The notes beneath the pieces were generated by a model, which made no database searches, was not told the origin of the DNA, and saw only the letters and a list, made by a program, of their open reading frames with translations. Positions 23,939-35,651 of a stretch of DNA of 64,000 nt are shown here, piece by piece. How positions within the stretch are numbered: position 1 is the first letter of the stretch; every line of letters begins with the position of its first letter. The DNA is from Whalleya microplaca (lineage: Eukaryota; Ascomycota; Sordariomycetes; Xylariales; Xylariaceae), in the NCBI GenBank assembly GCA_022497155.1, contig MU385732.1, forward strand, positions 62,001 through 126,000. The letters run 5' to 3'. The position numbers and the translations under genes are program-made.

Positions 23939-26005
23939 CGAGGGTGAGGATGCGCGCAAGAGGAGGTCGGTCCGGAGGGCTTCAGCGGCTCTTTTGGCTG
24001 ACGCGACTGGCTTTGGGGCTTTTGGGGCTTTGGGGAGATATGAATGTCTCGTAGGCAAAGGGAGACACGGCGTTAGAGGCGTTTGAAGACATGCAACGAT
24101 ACCACCTATCCGCTCTTACACAGTCAGAACCGTACAAATGGGTACAATGGAACGTACGGAAGACGCAAGTACATACTACCATGTATATAGTAAGGCCCAC
24201 TATCTTGGAAAAGAGATTACCTCAAACAAGTCTTGTACAGAAGGATGTAGTGCAGCAGGCCAGGCAGGTGATCTGTTTGTCGTAATCTGTGTGCGGCGCA
24301 ACAATCCACTGCTGAATTTGCTGAATTTGCTGAATTTCCTCCATCCACCTTGGTAAGTAGGTAGAGATGTTGAAGCAATGGGGCGAGGACATTCATCCAA
24401 CGTGGCTTGGACTATTTATTATGTGACACCTAACAGTTCACGGCAACCGTGGTAATCTGACAGGTGGAAAGTCGCATCTAATAAGCTTTTTAGCCCGGCT
24501 GCCTTTCCGATCTGGTCTTAGTAGGTGCAGCTATGCATGTACCTACACACCACCATTTGGTATCTAGCTACCTATACGTGGTTTAGTAGGTACGACCCTA
24601 GATGTGTGTACTGGTAGATTCAATATGTTGTACTTACGGATTACATGAGACTGTCCGCAGTGCCTTAAGTACACGCCGTAGGGCTACCATGTACCTACAT
24701 ACAGAATTTGAAGGTAGGACCTCCCAAAATAAACTCAGACTTGATGGACTTGATACCTCAATTCCTTCAATACCTCTAGGTTTGTACCTATATGTAGAGC
24801 GTTCAAATTATCATGTCCACATATGGGTTATATTCTATACTGCCTTAGGTAGATGATTCTTATTTATTTATATACATATTGAATGTATGTACTGACTATA
24901 TAGCCAGACAGTATATATATATATATATCTATAGAAACGAGAAATCTACATATCACCAAAACAATAGTTAGGTAACTTGCTGGGTGTGCGTGTGTACATA
25001 TAAACTCTACAATATGAGGCATTGATGGCTGGGTGTCTGGCCCGCGCACACTGAGGTCCCTCCCCTGTCACCTGTTAGGTAAGGTACCTTTGGTTCCGCC
25101 TTCTGGAAGACGAGATCTACCCGCAGGATCAAGACTCGAATTCGAACGGTACAGGGGTTATCAGACAACTGTGTGGCAGTTGATCATCTTTCACCGTCCA
25201 ATTTTCAGACGAGGTAGCCGTGTAACGATTTTGTACAATTTATACTCTCAAGGTCGCCGTGCCTACTATTACTCTAGGTACTACCTCCTCAGGCTACACA
25301 GGCTACGGGTGTATAGGTATGCTAGCATATCATATTCTCTGTGTTTTGTATCAAGCCTAGACGCGATACAATTAAACATCGGATGTCTACCTAGGTAGGC
25401 ATTTCATGATTATCTACTCTGGGGTTCCTCTGGTGAGTTCAGTGTCTGGCTAAGTCGGTCATCAAAATTTGTAAACAATCTTCACGACGAAACTCTTATT
25501 GGTCTATGATCATATATGTTTTACGTCTCGATTGTCTTTTGGCCAACACAGGGGCCTGTAGTCTGCCTTGTAAAGCCTATGCCAACCTCACCGGCGGACT
25601 GTTTGCCGGCCTAGTAGCAACCGGCTCCTCTAAAGAATTCCATTACTGAGTGCAACACGCCTTCAGTTCTTCTGCCACGTCTTTACTACGCGCCCCCCGT
25701 GGCCCGGACCTCACCAGGCTTGGTATAAAATCAACCTCCCGAATGCATCGTTTTGGTGTTGAGCTCAACGCTATCTCATGTATAACGCGTCAGCTTCCAT
25801 TGAATAAGTCAGCAGTCCTAGTCACCAGTAGCACTACTGATAGTAATCTACGTCCCAAAGGGACTGTACAATTACCAAGATACCGCTAACCCGTGACGCA
25901 AGTCTTTACCCGATTCCTATCCCAGATGCAAACCGGGAGGGCTCTGAGGGCTCGGATGCCAGCTGCAACAAGTCCGGCGGCTATCAAAGAGCTCCGACCA
26001 AGTCT
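23939..26005. other. Intergenic region, transporter promoter / PP2A B 3' flank
   Basis: About 2.1 kb. It holds (GCTGAATTT)x3 at 24311-24337, a (TA)n run at 24912-24929 and a CCTAGGTA word near 25391. Open frames at 25033-25398 and 25650-25889 lack introns, domains and codon bias and are not credited. The part from 25540 to 25980 is more GC-rich than its surroundings but I recognise nothing in it. Confidence 0.45.
24311..24337 (+). repeat. (GCTGAATTT)x3 tandem repeat
   Basis: Three perfect 9-bp copies in the 5' flank of the nucleotide-sugar transporter gene. Confidence 0.85.
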
Positions 26006-28022
26006 CTAGAGTGCCGAAAAGACAAACAACTAACACCATGTGAGCGACCATGCTTTCGGTAAGGACTAAGGTGGCTACGACTTACGTTATTCGTCGCGGC
26101 AATCGCGATGCTGTCCTCGAAGGGATGCCAGCTCATATGCAGGATCTTTTTGTTAAAATCGATCTGGTCTGCGTCGGTCTCTTTCCTCATCCTCTGTCCC
26201 TGACCTGCTCCGGCTGCCGGACTGCCCGCACGCGATCCGCCCTTCTTGCTGCCGTTGGTCGCCGTGGGACTTGTTGATGAGTTGATGGGCGTGGGAATGC
26301 CCACCTTCTTGGCCTTGAAGGCTGACTTGTCGGCTTGTAACACAACCTCGACTTCCTTCTCGGGATCTGATGGGTATATCATGAAGTTATTGTTATAACT
26401 TCCAGTCATGACATTCTTCGCATCGCCAGAGAAGACTACCTCGAATTTGTCAAATATGCTATCATTTTCATACGTGTCGCATAGGCGTGGCCGGAGATGT
26501 TCGTGAATAGGTATGGTCTTGACGGGTTGTCGCTCCATGTTGACATCCCAAATCTTGACGGTGAGATAGTCTCGGGACAGAATGTACCTGCCATCATACG
26601 AGAACCGGACATCGGAAATGGACGAGATGATTTCGGAGAAGAATGATCTTGACGAGGGATCCTCTTCTTGTTCGAAAACTAGGGCTCTACGGTTAGCTCA
26701 GGGACCTAGAGGAGGCGGTGAAGTTCATACGTTTCGCATGTTGGTCGCAAAGAGCACTTTCTCGCATATCTGCCAGCTTGATGGTACCCTTCGAGCTGGC
26801 ATACATAAACCAATTGCAACTCAGGGGATGGAACTCGGCAGCAGTAATAACCTCAGTCAACTCCTCCATGTTTGCGGGCTTGATATCCACGATGTTGAAG
26901 CTTTGGTCCTGGATATTGAGGTTCCAAAGGTTGATCCGCAGGTCGTCACTACTTATGAACGTCTCCCCGTCACTGTTGACGGAGATGCTGTTGATGTGAT
27001 AAGCATGTGCGTTTGCGTAGGTGCGCCGAGGCACGGCAGCAACAACTGTATCATGATGTGTCAGACGGGGAAGTTTTAATTCGCCTGCGTTCTTAAAGTG
27101 AGACGGTTGAAGAGGCCTAGGAGCCCCTCCTCCTGCACCAGCGACGTTCCCCGGCGTCAGATCGTGCGATAGATTGTTCTCGGCCACCACTTTCAGAGAT
27201 TTCTCGAAGACCTTCCATAGCTTGATCGTCTTATCGTTGGTGGAGAGCAAGTAGTGAGACGAGTTCTGACGACGGCACCATTTAATCTTGTTGATCTTCT
27301 CTTCGATCTCTAGAGATTTGAGGTAGTCAAATTCGGGCTCATGTGACTGGAACTCGGTGTGGAACTTGTATTCGCAGGTTTTTTTCTGCACTCCAAATCA
27401 GCCTGAACTGTACTCTCCCCTACTTTCGCCCGTGGTTTTGGTTAGACTAACCGTCTCGTTCCTCTCAAACAATACGACTCGGCCGCCTTTGTCTCCTGTT
27501 GCTAAGTAGTTGCCGGTGTGGTCGAACTCAACGGTAGATATGATGTCAGCTAGAAGTTTGGTGTTAACATAGAGAACTTCTACCCTTGATCGGAGCTCTT
27601 GGAGAATAGGATATCCGCGTGGGTAGTTTCTAGAGCGGTTGGAGCCCATAATAGAGCGTTGAAAGAATGCCTTGTGCTAGTGTGGGCGGGCATGCCAAAC
27701 ATACCTTCTGTGATGTCTTCAACATCTCCCTTGTCACCGAAGCACCTGAAGTAGGTAGATGTCAGCAACAGTGTAAATCTAGCGAAAGGGACTGGAACTA
27801 CACGCCCAAAGGGTAACGAAACAGGCTCTCTGTCCCGATGCCTCGGGCGACAACGACAACGACAGCATCGACGACAGCAACAATGACGACAAGGAGGGCG
27901 ACAGCAAGAGCGACAGGATGATAGCCATGGCTACAACTAGTAGCGACAGGAGAAATAGAAAATATGATCAAGCCTTACTGCGTAAACTTCCAGGTGGGAG
28001 AGCTCGAATCTGCTTCGACCAT
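26006..28022 (-). CDS. Protein phosphatase 2A regulatory B subunit (PR55/Cdc55)
   Basis: WD40 propeller that targets the PP2A core enzyme, acting in mitotic exit, septation and morphogenesis. Exons 27979-28022, 27705-27745, 27452-27549, 26731-27385, 26086-26678 and 26006-26029 give 484 residues. The joined N-terminus reads [61 protein letters not shown], nearly invariant in PR55. Further signatures are [55 protein letters not shown] and [10 protein letters not shown] Ser/Gly/Lys-rich insertion (about residues 390-425) is typical of fungal members. The last eight codons (LFVFSAL and stop) come from a 24-nt exon, matching the family C-terminus. The acceptor choice at 26678 is fixed by KLFEQEEDP; a nearer AG gives a stop. 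The start exon is far from the longest frames and was found from TWKFTQ. Confidence 0.96.
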
Positions 28023-30493
28023 ATTCGTAGTGGGATGCCGGGGTGAAGCTAGTAAAGCTCCGGCCCGCCTTTCAGAATGGGTAGAGAGCGCGTGCGAGGT
28101 GAGCAGTCGGAACGAAGTTCGGGCGTCGCGACCAGGAAATGCTCGGCTCTGAAGGGATGGGACGCCACTCGAGTCACAGATGGGTCAGGAATGGAGCTGG
28201 AAACGTGCAGGCCGTCGACAGTCGACAGAGGGGGAGACGGGCTTTGAAAGGCACGATTAGAGAGGCGGGGGAGGCTGATAAAGAACGGGCGCCAGAAGGG
28301 GGTCTGGCGAGAGACGGTTGCAGGCGGCAGGGACTGGAGTCTTTAGGTTAGGTGTATGTGTGTATGTGTGTATGTGTGTATGTGTGTATGTACTTGAGTA
28401 CTTGGACGTGGTGAGGTGGTGGAAGGGTCCAAAAGCAAAGGCCGGACGATGCACCGGCTCCCGACTGTTTTGTGGTCGGCGAGGCGAAGGGATGATGGAG
28501 TTGAGACGAGATTCCCGGTCAATTAGTGATCAGTGATCCATGCACATAGTAGAAAATATCAAAGGGCACCCGCTGGCTATCAAGGAAAACCCACAAGCAG
28601 CTCCAAAATGACGACGGGGGCTTGGGGTGCTTGTCGTAGTAATAGTTTGGGGTGGTGGTGGTGTTGGTGGTGGTAGAGGTAGAGGTAGAGGTAGAGAGAG
28701 GTAGTAAGTTAGTGAGAGGAGTGATGTGATGTGATGTGAGTGCGGTAGGCAGATTGTAGGTCCAGTCGTTTTGGTGGTGGTTGTAGTATGCGTAGTGGCA
28801 GCAGTACCTTACGCACACACAAGGGTCTGGATTTGGGGGAGTGGGAGGGTGGTTGATCTCATGCGCAGGCGGTTTATGTCAGTCAGGCTTATTATTCTTA
28901 GGCTTGCGGGTTTTGGTGCGGGTATGGGATCCAATGCCACAGTAGGTACTTGGGTACATTACTTCCAAGCTGTTACGGCCTGGCCTTTGAAGTTTGAACA
29001 AGCCCACCTTGCCTTACCTCGACCTACGCAGTACATACCTACTGTATACGCATATATATGTACCTATACCTACCTAGCATACCTAAGGATACCCTACATA
29101 CACAGCTACACCCATACCATACCTATGTGTATACCTATCTACGAAGCATTCACATGTAGGTGTCAACACAATGTCGATAGCCAGGCAGAGGGAGCATGTG
29201 TGAGAGTCACCCAGATGGTTCCAGATGGTAGGAGGGAGGTACATATGTATTTCCAGGTCTTGTCCATGACCTCGACAAAAGAACAATGACATAAAGATCA
29301 CCTGTTGGCGAGCTTAGGTAGGAGAGGGTAGCAAAGAACGGCCTAGCGAAGGTATATGCATCTACAGAGGGGTCCACCTATCAACGCCTCATCCACTCAC
29401 TCGCTGCATTGACTCACTTGCCCTTTTGTACTCTGTCATCGGATTAGGCAAATATCTCTTCCCAATGACTACCTAATCACCAGCTTTATGAAATAGTCGG
29501 GTCCTAACCACAGCTGCGACCTCTATACCTACCTTACCTCCTCCATACTACCTATATATACACATACACATACACATACATATACTTACATGCTTACACT
29601 GGGCATTGACTGAATGCGGAATTACCACACGTGGCACGATTCAGCGCAGGTCTTTATAGTTTCCATAGCGCCATCTGAGTTTCGCTTCCCATGCCACGAC
29701 GCTATTCGCTGCCTTTTTTTCTCTTTCTTTCCCAAATACAGATCCGCTTCAATGTTGTGCGTGCAGGTCAGTGAGTTATCTGGATAACCCGTGCGTTTGC
29801 CAATTTTAGATCAATGCATGGCTACCTTAGTCGAAATCTAACGAAACCTCCTATATAACATATTTTCTATTTGCAGCCTATCGACGGGCTATTAAAAGAT
29901 AGACAGTATGTACATATGTAAAGAGGCTCGAAGTCATGTAACTGCTATATATGTAGGTATGTTGCCTTGCCGGAATTATGACGCCTGTGCCGTGAACAGC
30001 TTGGATGGAATGCACTAACATACGGGCCGATGGAACCCCACTCATCTCCTTTCCCGAGCTATACCTACCATGGAAACTACCTAGGTTCATTCACATGCTG
30101 TGAAGGTCTGTATGTGAGGATAGGAAGAGTTTCTACTTACATCATGATTATATATACAGTACAATAGATATGTCTCTATGCTGTGTCACTACTACTAACC
30201 AAATTCCATCACAATTTGTCGGTTTAGTCATCATATCATTTCACTCTGCTCAGGTTTCCATCAAGACCATAGGGTTCTCAGCTGTCTTTTCTCTGATCCG
30301 AGCTTTGCCGACTTCTTCCATAGTCGCTTAAGTCTCCGAACCGCGGTGCCAAACTTGGGAGGCAAAAGCGATTCTAGCATGGCTTTCAACTTCCACTTCT
30401 GAGTATCGGGACCTGTTGAGCTAGTAGTTCGTGCCTGATGTCGTGGCAACCGCGTCAAGACAGTCACACAAATATAGTTGACTTGTCTTCGCA
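28023..30493. other. Divergent intergenic region with microsatellites
   Basis: About 2.5 kb between two divergent genes, the longest gap here. It contains a (TGTATGTG)n array at 28353-28391, a GGT/TAGAGG-rich tract at about 28650-28700, and ACACAT repeats near 29560-29585. ORFs at 28519-28818 (minus) and 28771-29289 (plus) read through these repeats and are not credited. Promoter and probable leader introns of the PP2A B gene would lie in the left part. Confidence 0.5.
28353..28391 (+). repeat. (TGTATGTG)n microsatellite
   Basis: Four full and one nearly full copy of an 8-bp TGTATGTG unit in the upstream region of the PP2A B gene. Confidence 0.9.
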
Positions 30494-31465
30494 ATGGATC
30501 AACATGAGCGCAACAGCAGGGAATTGAAGCCACAAGATGTCAAGGGCAAGGGGGTGGCTTTGGATAGCACGCCGGCTGGACGCGAGAGCTATCCAGCTTC
30601 CACGAAACCAAACTCTGATACAGACAATATCGTGCCGCGTCTGGCAACATCTGCCAGGATGTTAGCCAACGATCTCATGTCGCATCATTCCAGTGGTGCA
30701 TATCTAGCCGAGGCTTTGCCCTCGAGCAAAGCCGAGTCGTCCGGTGCTCAAGGCACGGCTTCCGCTGAGACATGGGCATATCGAAACAATACCACCCAGG
30801 GACTTGGTGACAGCGCTTTCAAGTCCGCCCGGGGACAGGAGAACAAGCCTGACGAGGAATCAAAGTTCTCGGCTTTTCTAGATGGTGCTAGTCTCATGGA
30901 GCCGGTGGAAAACGAGCACGACAAAAGACGCGGCCACGGACAAGACAATAACCATGTACATCTCCCTAATCAGCCTGTCAGTACTGCGGCAGTTTCGAGC
31001 TTGGATGGGTTGGATGTGGTCAAATTCCTTGATTCGGGTTACGATGAGGTTTGGACTGAGGCCCCTGAGGATGTCCTGGTTGGCAACGAAAGAACGTCAT
31101 TGCGACGCCATCTTTTCGAGGATGAGTCCATGAACAGACCTGCTTACGAACAACGACGATGGGCAGAAACTTTGAATTTCTTCCCCGACTTCGTTTGGGG
31201 TAGCAATAGTCAATGTGGATCTGCTGAGTTGTTAAATCATTTAGGTACGACCGATCCGGAAGAAGCTAGGAATATCTGGATTAGCCAATGGCAAGATGTC
31301 CTCTCCAATTATACGGATGCAGTTTGGGGCGACCTTGGTCCCCTAGTAGATGCAGCACGAGAAGAACTGGACAACCTCTCAAAGCCGTCAGGAGAGAGAC
31401 TGCCTGATCAGCCCAAAGCTCTACGTCGACTCCAGCAGATTCTATCTCATGTTCGTGGCTTCTAG
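30494..31465 (+). CDS. Conserved-looking fungal protein of unknown function with VW motifs
   Basis: A single intronless frame of 323 codons from ATG; I do not recognise a family. Residues 1-165 are hydrophilic and probably disordered, except for a helix-forming stretch RLATSARMLANDLMS near 49-63 and KFSAFLDGASLM near 124-135. Residues 165-323 look folded: SLDGLDVVKFLDSGYDEVWTE, RRHLFEDES, RRWAETLNFFPDFVWG, ARNIWISQWQDVLSNYTDAVWGDLG, and a C-terminal helix RRLQQILSHVRGF. Three short related motifs end in VW (residues 183-187, 231-236, 274-279). Coding is supported by length, codon use like neighbours and a clear folded/disordered contrast. Its 3' neighbour is Dnm1 on the same strand, about 940 bp away, so it has its own promoter. 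No signal peptide or membrane segment is seen. Confidence 0.75.
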   Translation: MDQHERNSRELKPQDVKGKGVALDSTPAGRESYPASTKPNSDTDNIVPRLATSARMLANDLMSHHSSGAYLAEALPSSKAESSGAQGTASAETWAYRNNTTQGLGDSAFKSARGQENKPDEESKFSAFLDGASLMEPVENEHDKRRGHGQDNNHVHLPNQPVSTAAVSSLDGLDVVKFLDSGYDEVWTEAPEDVLVGNERTSLRRHLFEDESMNRPAYEQRRWAETLNFFPDFVWGSNSQCGSAELLNHLGTTDPEEARNIWISQWQDVLSNYTDAVWGDLGPLVDAAREELDNLSKPSGERLPDQPKALRRLQQILSHVRGF

Positions 31466-32401
31466 AGCCCACTTTAGTCTACAGATGTTTATAGCCGTAA
31501 ATCTACGTGGAGACTTGAGGCAATTAACGGCGGCGCCCATGTAATAAGATTGATTGCCCTACGGTAGATGCGGCTCTCTGACTGTGTTGTTCTCTTACTA
31601 GTATAGTAGCCTACCAAGAGCAAGATGTTTCGTAAGTTGATACATATACATACACTGCTCACCGTACGCCACATCTGCATCAGACGAACTATACCTATCA
31701 TAGTTATATTCCTTTCATAATTCATGACTCTTATTATTTTGCGTCGAATGAGTACCTGTGATTGCCAGCCAGATAGACCCGCGTGGAGAACAGCAGCTGG
31801 GCATCTGCAGACTGGCCTGATATGCACGTATTCTACCTAATGATCATGTATAGTGATGATATTTAGCACGGTGGGGTCTATGTGGAAGTCGAGAATACCC
31901 GTCTAGCGAGTCGGGTCAGCACCATTTATTATTGTTGTTATTGACCTAAACCTAACCTAACCTAATATACCTAGTCGCTCCCAAGAGCTTCCTGCATGAA
32001 ATGTAATGATAGCCCGGTAGGTAGGTAGGTAAGGTACCTGTGGTGACTTTTCTTTTATTAGCATTTCAGCTTTTCAACGCCTTGACTTATTAGACCTTGA
32101 CTTATTAGACATATAGCACCGGGCTGCGACATATCACGATCACGTCTTCTTCCCCTACCCGAGCTTAGTTCTCTCTCTCTCTTGCCCTTCCTCGCTCTTT
32201 TTCTTTTCGTTTCCTTATCGAGGCAGATCTTGCCTTATAGGCCGGCCCTTCAACGATTGCCACACCACAGTAAGGAAACCGGTTCCTCGTCCCGCCTATC
32301 GCCGGCAAAAAAAAGGAAAGAAAACGATCATAAATAGGAGCGCCGCGAGAGAATATACAGTCGTTGTCGAGTCTGATTTATCTCGCCTAAATCTCTCCAT
32401 C
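31466..32401. other. Intergenic region upstream of Dnm1
   Basis: No gene is supported. A CCTAAA/CCTAA run occurs at about 31945-31965 and a TAGGTAGGTAGGTA run at about 32018-32032. The last 250 bp are pyrimidine-rich and fit a fungal promoter and leader. Confidence 0.5.
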
Positions 32402-35000
32402 ATGGCAGCTCTAGGTGACGACTTGTTGCGCATTGTGAACCAGCTGCAAGATCTGGTTTTCAATACCATCGGCACAGACTCTCTTGACTTACCACAAATT
32501 GTACGCTATGCGCCTTCAAACCCGCCCAACCACGATATCTGTGTTGGTCAAGCTGCTTACCCTTCTTCTGATCAATAGGTCGTCGTCGGTTCACAATCTG
32601 CTGGCAAGTCTTCTGTGCTCGAGAACATCGTTGGCCGAGATTTCCTTCCTCGAGGCAGCGGCATCGTGACTCGCCGTCCCCTAATCCTGCAATTGATCAA
32701 CGTCGAGGAGGACCCGTCCGAGCCCGACCTACATGCTGCCTACAGAAATCCGACCCAGGCACGCCGTTCCGAATGGGCAGAGTTCCATCACATTCCTGGT
32801 CGGAAGTTTACCGATTTTGGGGATGTCAAGCGCGAGATCGAGAGCGAAACCTCTCGTGTTGCCGGCAGTAATAAGGGCATCAACAGACAACCCATCAATC
32901 TTAAAATTTACTCCCCACACGTCCTAAATCTAACCCTAGTCGATCTGCCGGGACTGACCAAGGTATATACAATCTTGCGCCTGACCAGACGCCCTGTTCA
33001 GAGACTGACCCGTCCCGTAGGTCCCTATCGGCGATCAACCCGCCGATATCGAGAAACAGACTCGAACCCTCATCTCCGAGTACATTGCCAAGCCCAACAG
33101 TATCATCCTGGCTGTGTCCCCCGCGAACGTCGATATCGTTAATTCGGAAGCTCTTAAGCTTGCTAGATATGTCGATCCGCTCGGCCGACGGACCATTGGA
33201 GTCCTCACTAAGGTAGACCTAATGGACCATGGCACCAATGCCTTGGATATCCTTTCTGGTAGAGTGTACCCCTTGAAGCTGGGCTTTATCGGCGTTGTCA
33301 ACCGGTCACAGCAAGATATTCAAGGCAACCGGCCGATGGAGGAAGCTCTCCAGGCCGAAGCTGAATTCTTCCGGCACCATCCCGCATACCGAAATATTGC
33401 GACACGCTGCGGCACGCAGTACCTAGCGAAGACTCTTAACCAGACTCTTATGTCACATATTCGGGAGCGGCTACCGGACATTAAGGCGCGCCTCAATACG
33501 TTGATGGGACAGACCCAGCAGGAGCTCGCGAGCTACGGTGACATGCACTTCAGCGGAAAGGAACATCGCGGCTCCATGATTCTGCAGCTAATGACTCGAT
33601 TCGCTACGTCGTTCATATCGTCTATCGATGGTACCTCGACGGAAATTTCAACGAAAGAGCTCTCTGGAGGTGCACGTATTTACTACATTTTCAATTCGGT
33701 TTTCGGCAGCGCACTAGAGTCAATCGATCCTACTTCTAATCTTTCCGCCCTAGACATTAGAACCGCCATTCGTAACTCCACCGGTCCTCGTCCTAGTCTG
33801 TTTGTGCCAGAGATGGCGTTCGACTTGCTTGTCAAGCCGCAGATTAAACTATTGGAGATGCCCAGTCAGCGATGTGTCGAGCTCGTCTACGAAGAATTAA
33901 TCAAGATATGTCACACCTGTGGATCGACAGAACTCTCGCGCTACCCTAGACTTCAAGCCAAGCTCATAGAGGTTGTGTCAGACCTCCTGAGAGAACGGCT
34001 CGGGCCAGCATCATCTTACGTCGAGTCCCTAATCGCCATCCAGCGTGCGTACATCAATACGAACCATCCTAATTTCCTGGGAGCTGCCGCTGCCATGAGC
34101 CACGTGGTCACCAACAAACAGGACCGAGAAAGGAAGAGGTTAATCCAGGAAGAACGGGAGAGACGGGAGAAGAAGAGGCTAAAGGAGCTCGGTGCAAATG
34201 GGACAGAGACGCCGGAAGATGACGAAGACGCGCAACACGAGAAGGGCGAGAATTCTCAGTCTCGAAAACAGGTTACTAAAGGAGCTCGGAGCTTGTCACC
34301 GACGATCCGTGAGAATGGGACTGGGAGTATTGCTGCGGCTATGAATGGAACACGTTCGGACTCGCCTAGCAGACTCAATCCTCAGGCGATTGGAAATGCT
34401 CGAGATTCATTCTTGAACTATTTCTTTGGAAAGGAGGGCTCGCAGCAGTCCACAGGTGTCGGCGCCCCTTCATCACTTCCACGCCATGTCAGCCAGGGCG
34501 CGGAACCTACGTTCAGCCAAAGCATCCGGCGAGGCGAGGATAAGCTGGTTCATCGGCCTGCCGTATCTTCGGCATTATCACGTGAAGACGAGAGTCACAA
34601 AGCCATGGGCTTCGGTCCTAGTCCGCAGCTCGTAAGGCATTCCCACTGTTATTATAACTCTTGTGCCCTTACTGACCTATACTTGTAGGAAAATAATGTG
34701 GAGCCAGCTCTGACCGACCGTGAAGCTATGGAAACGGAGCTCATCCGGGCACTCATATCATCTTATTTCAATATTGTACGCGAAACCATCGCGGACCAAG
34801 TCCCGAAGGCGGTCATGCACCTCCTTGTCAACCACTGCAAGGATGTCGTACAGAACCGACTCGTCAGCGAACTATACAAGGAGAAACTCTTTGAAGAACT
34901 TCTTTACGAGGACGACGGCGTCAAAAAGGAGCGTGAGAAGTGCGAGAAGTTACTTGATACATACCGAGAAGCAGCTAAGATCATTGGCGAGGTATTATAA
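32402..35000 (+). CDS. dnm1: Dynamin-related GTPase of mitochondrial/peroxisomal fission (Dnm1)
   Basis: Large GTPase that oligomerises on mitochondria and peroxisomes to divide them. Exons 32402-32500, 32579-32962, 33021-34631 and 34689-35000 give 801 residues. G1 is GSQSAGKS at residues 37-44, followed by [21 protein letters not shown]; the switch DLPGLTK and the TKVDLMD base-recognition motif follow. The middle/stalk has [20 protein letters not shown] and [12 protein letters not shown], then NPxF-free [24 protein letters not shown], all Dnm1/Drp1-like. A long Ser/charged insert (about 575-690) precedes the GTPase effector domain ([32 protein letters not shown]) in the last exon. The [21 protein letters not shown] insertion and absence of PH and proline-rich domains favour Dnm1 over classical dynamin; Vps1 is the main alternative but the middle domain fits less well. 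The first intron lies just before the P-loop. Confidence 0.94.
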
Positions 35001-35651
35001 TAGTCTCGCGTGCTCATTTAATCCGTTCGTAAGTTACTGTACTAAGAATTGGTATTTTTTTTATCGGGGGCAAAGGGTTGGTTGGTCACGTACACGCAAT
35101 GCGATTCCCCGGCTTGTCATGTGTACAATTAGACGAGGGCTAGCCACCTGGGAATCTTCCAAGCCCACAACAGCTATGAGAGATGACGGATTGAGCGGCG
35201 TCTCAGCTACGAGTGGATGTGGTCGTTTTGGCATACCTGAGAAGCGCACGTGTTGTACTATAGCGCAACTATGCCGCTCTTCCTCACTAGTATATGAACT
35301 GGCAATCACTCTATACATATGTACCTGTCGCTCCGAGTAAGTCACAAGGGGCATATTGAGAAACTTGTCATAGTAGCATAAATATTTTACAATGCCACTA
35401 GCAATATTGATGCCATAGGGACAGATGGAGGGGAGAAGAAGCTACGGTCTACGCAACGAGGCCCAGCCCAGATCCTGATCAAGCAGGCTGGAAAGTCCCA
35501 CGAAGTAATTGCCACGTCAGATTACCGTTCCGTGCTCATTTGGCAGTAAATCAAACTATATTGACTGGTGTGGTGGTCAGGGGTATCGTCGATTCTCTTC
35601 TATCCGTTTCCGCCTTGAAGGTGCACGCATTGAACCGGAGCTTAGCCCTGA
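35001..35651. other. Convergent 3' region, Dnm1 / RanGAP
   Basis: About 650 bp between two stop codons. Frames running through it (34720-35340 plus, 35061-35354 minus) are continuations or shadows of Dnm1 exon 4 in other frames. No separate feature is recognised. Confidence 0.5.

Noticed and set aside
25033..25398. 121-codon plus-strand open frame
   Set aside because: Tyr/Arg/Leu-rich with no domain, located in TA-rich intergenic DNA; looks like chance.
28771..29289. 172-codon plus-strand frame
   Set aside because: Reads through TACATA/TACCTA simple sequence, with no protein-like composition.
31945..31965. CCTAAA/CCTAA run resembling telomere repeats
   Set aside because: The unit is five to six bases without the CCCTAA period of fungal telomeres and is only about 20 bp in an internal gene-rich region.
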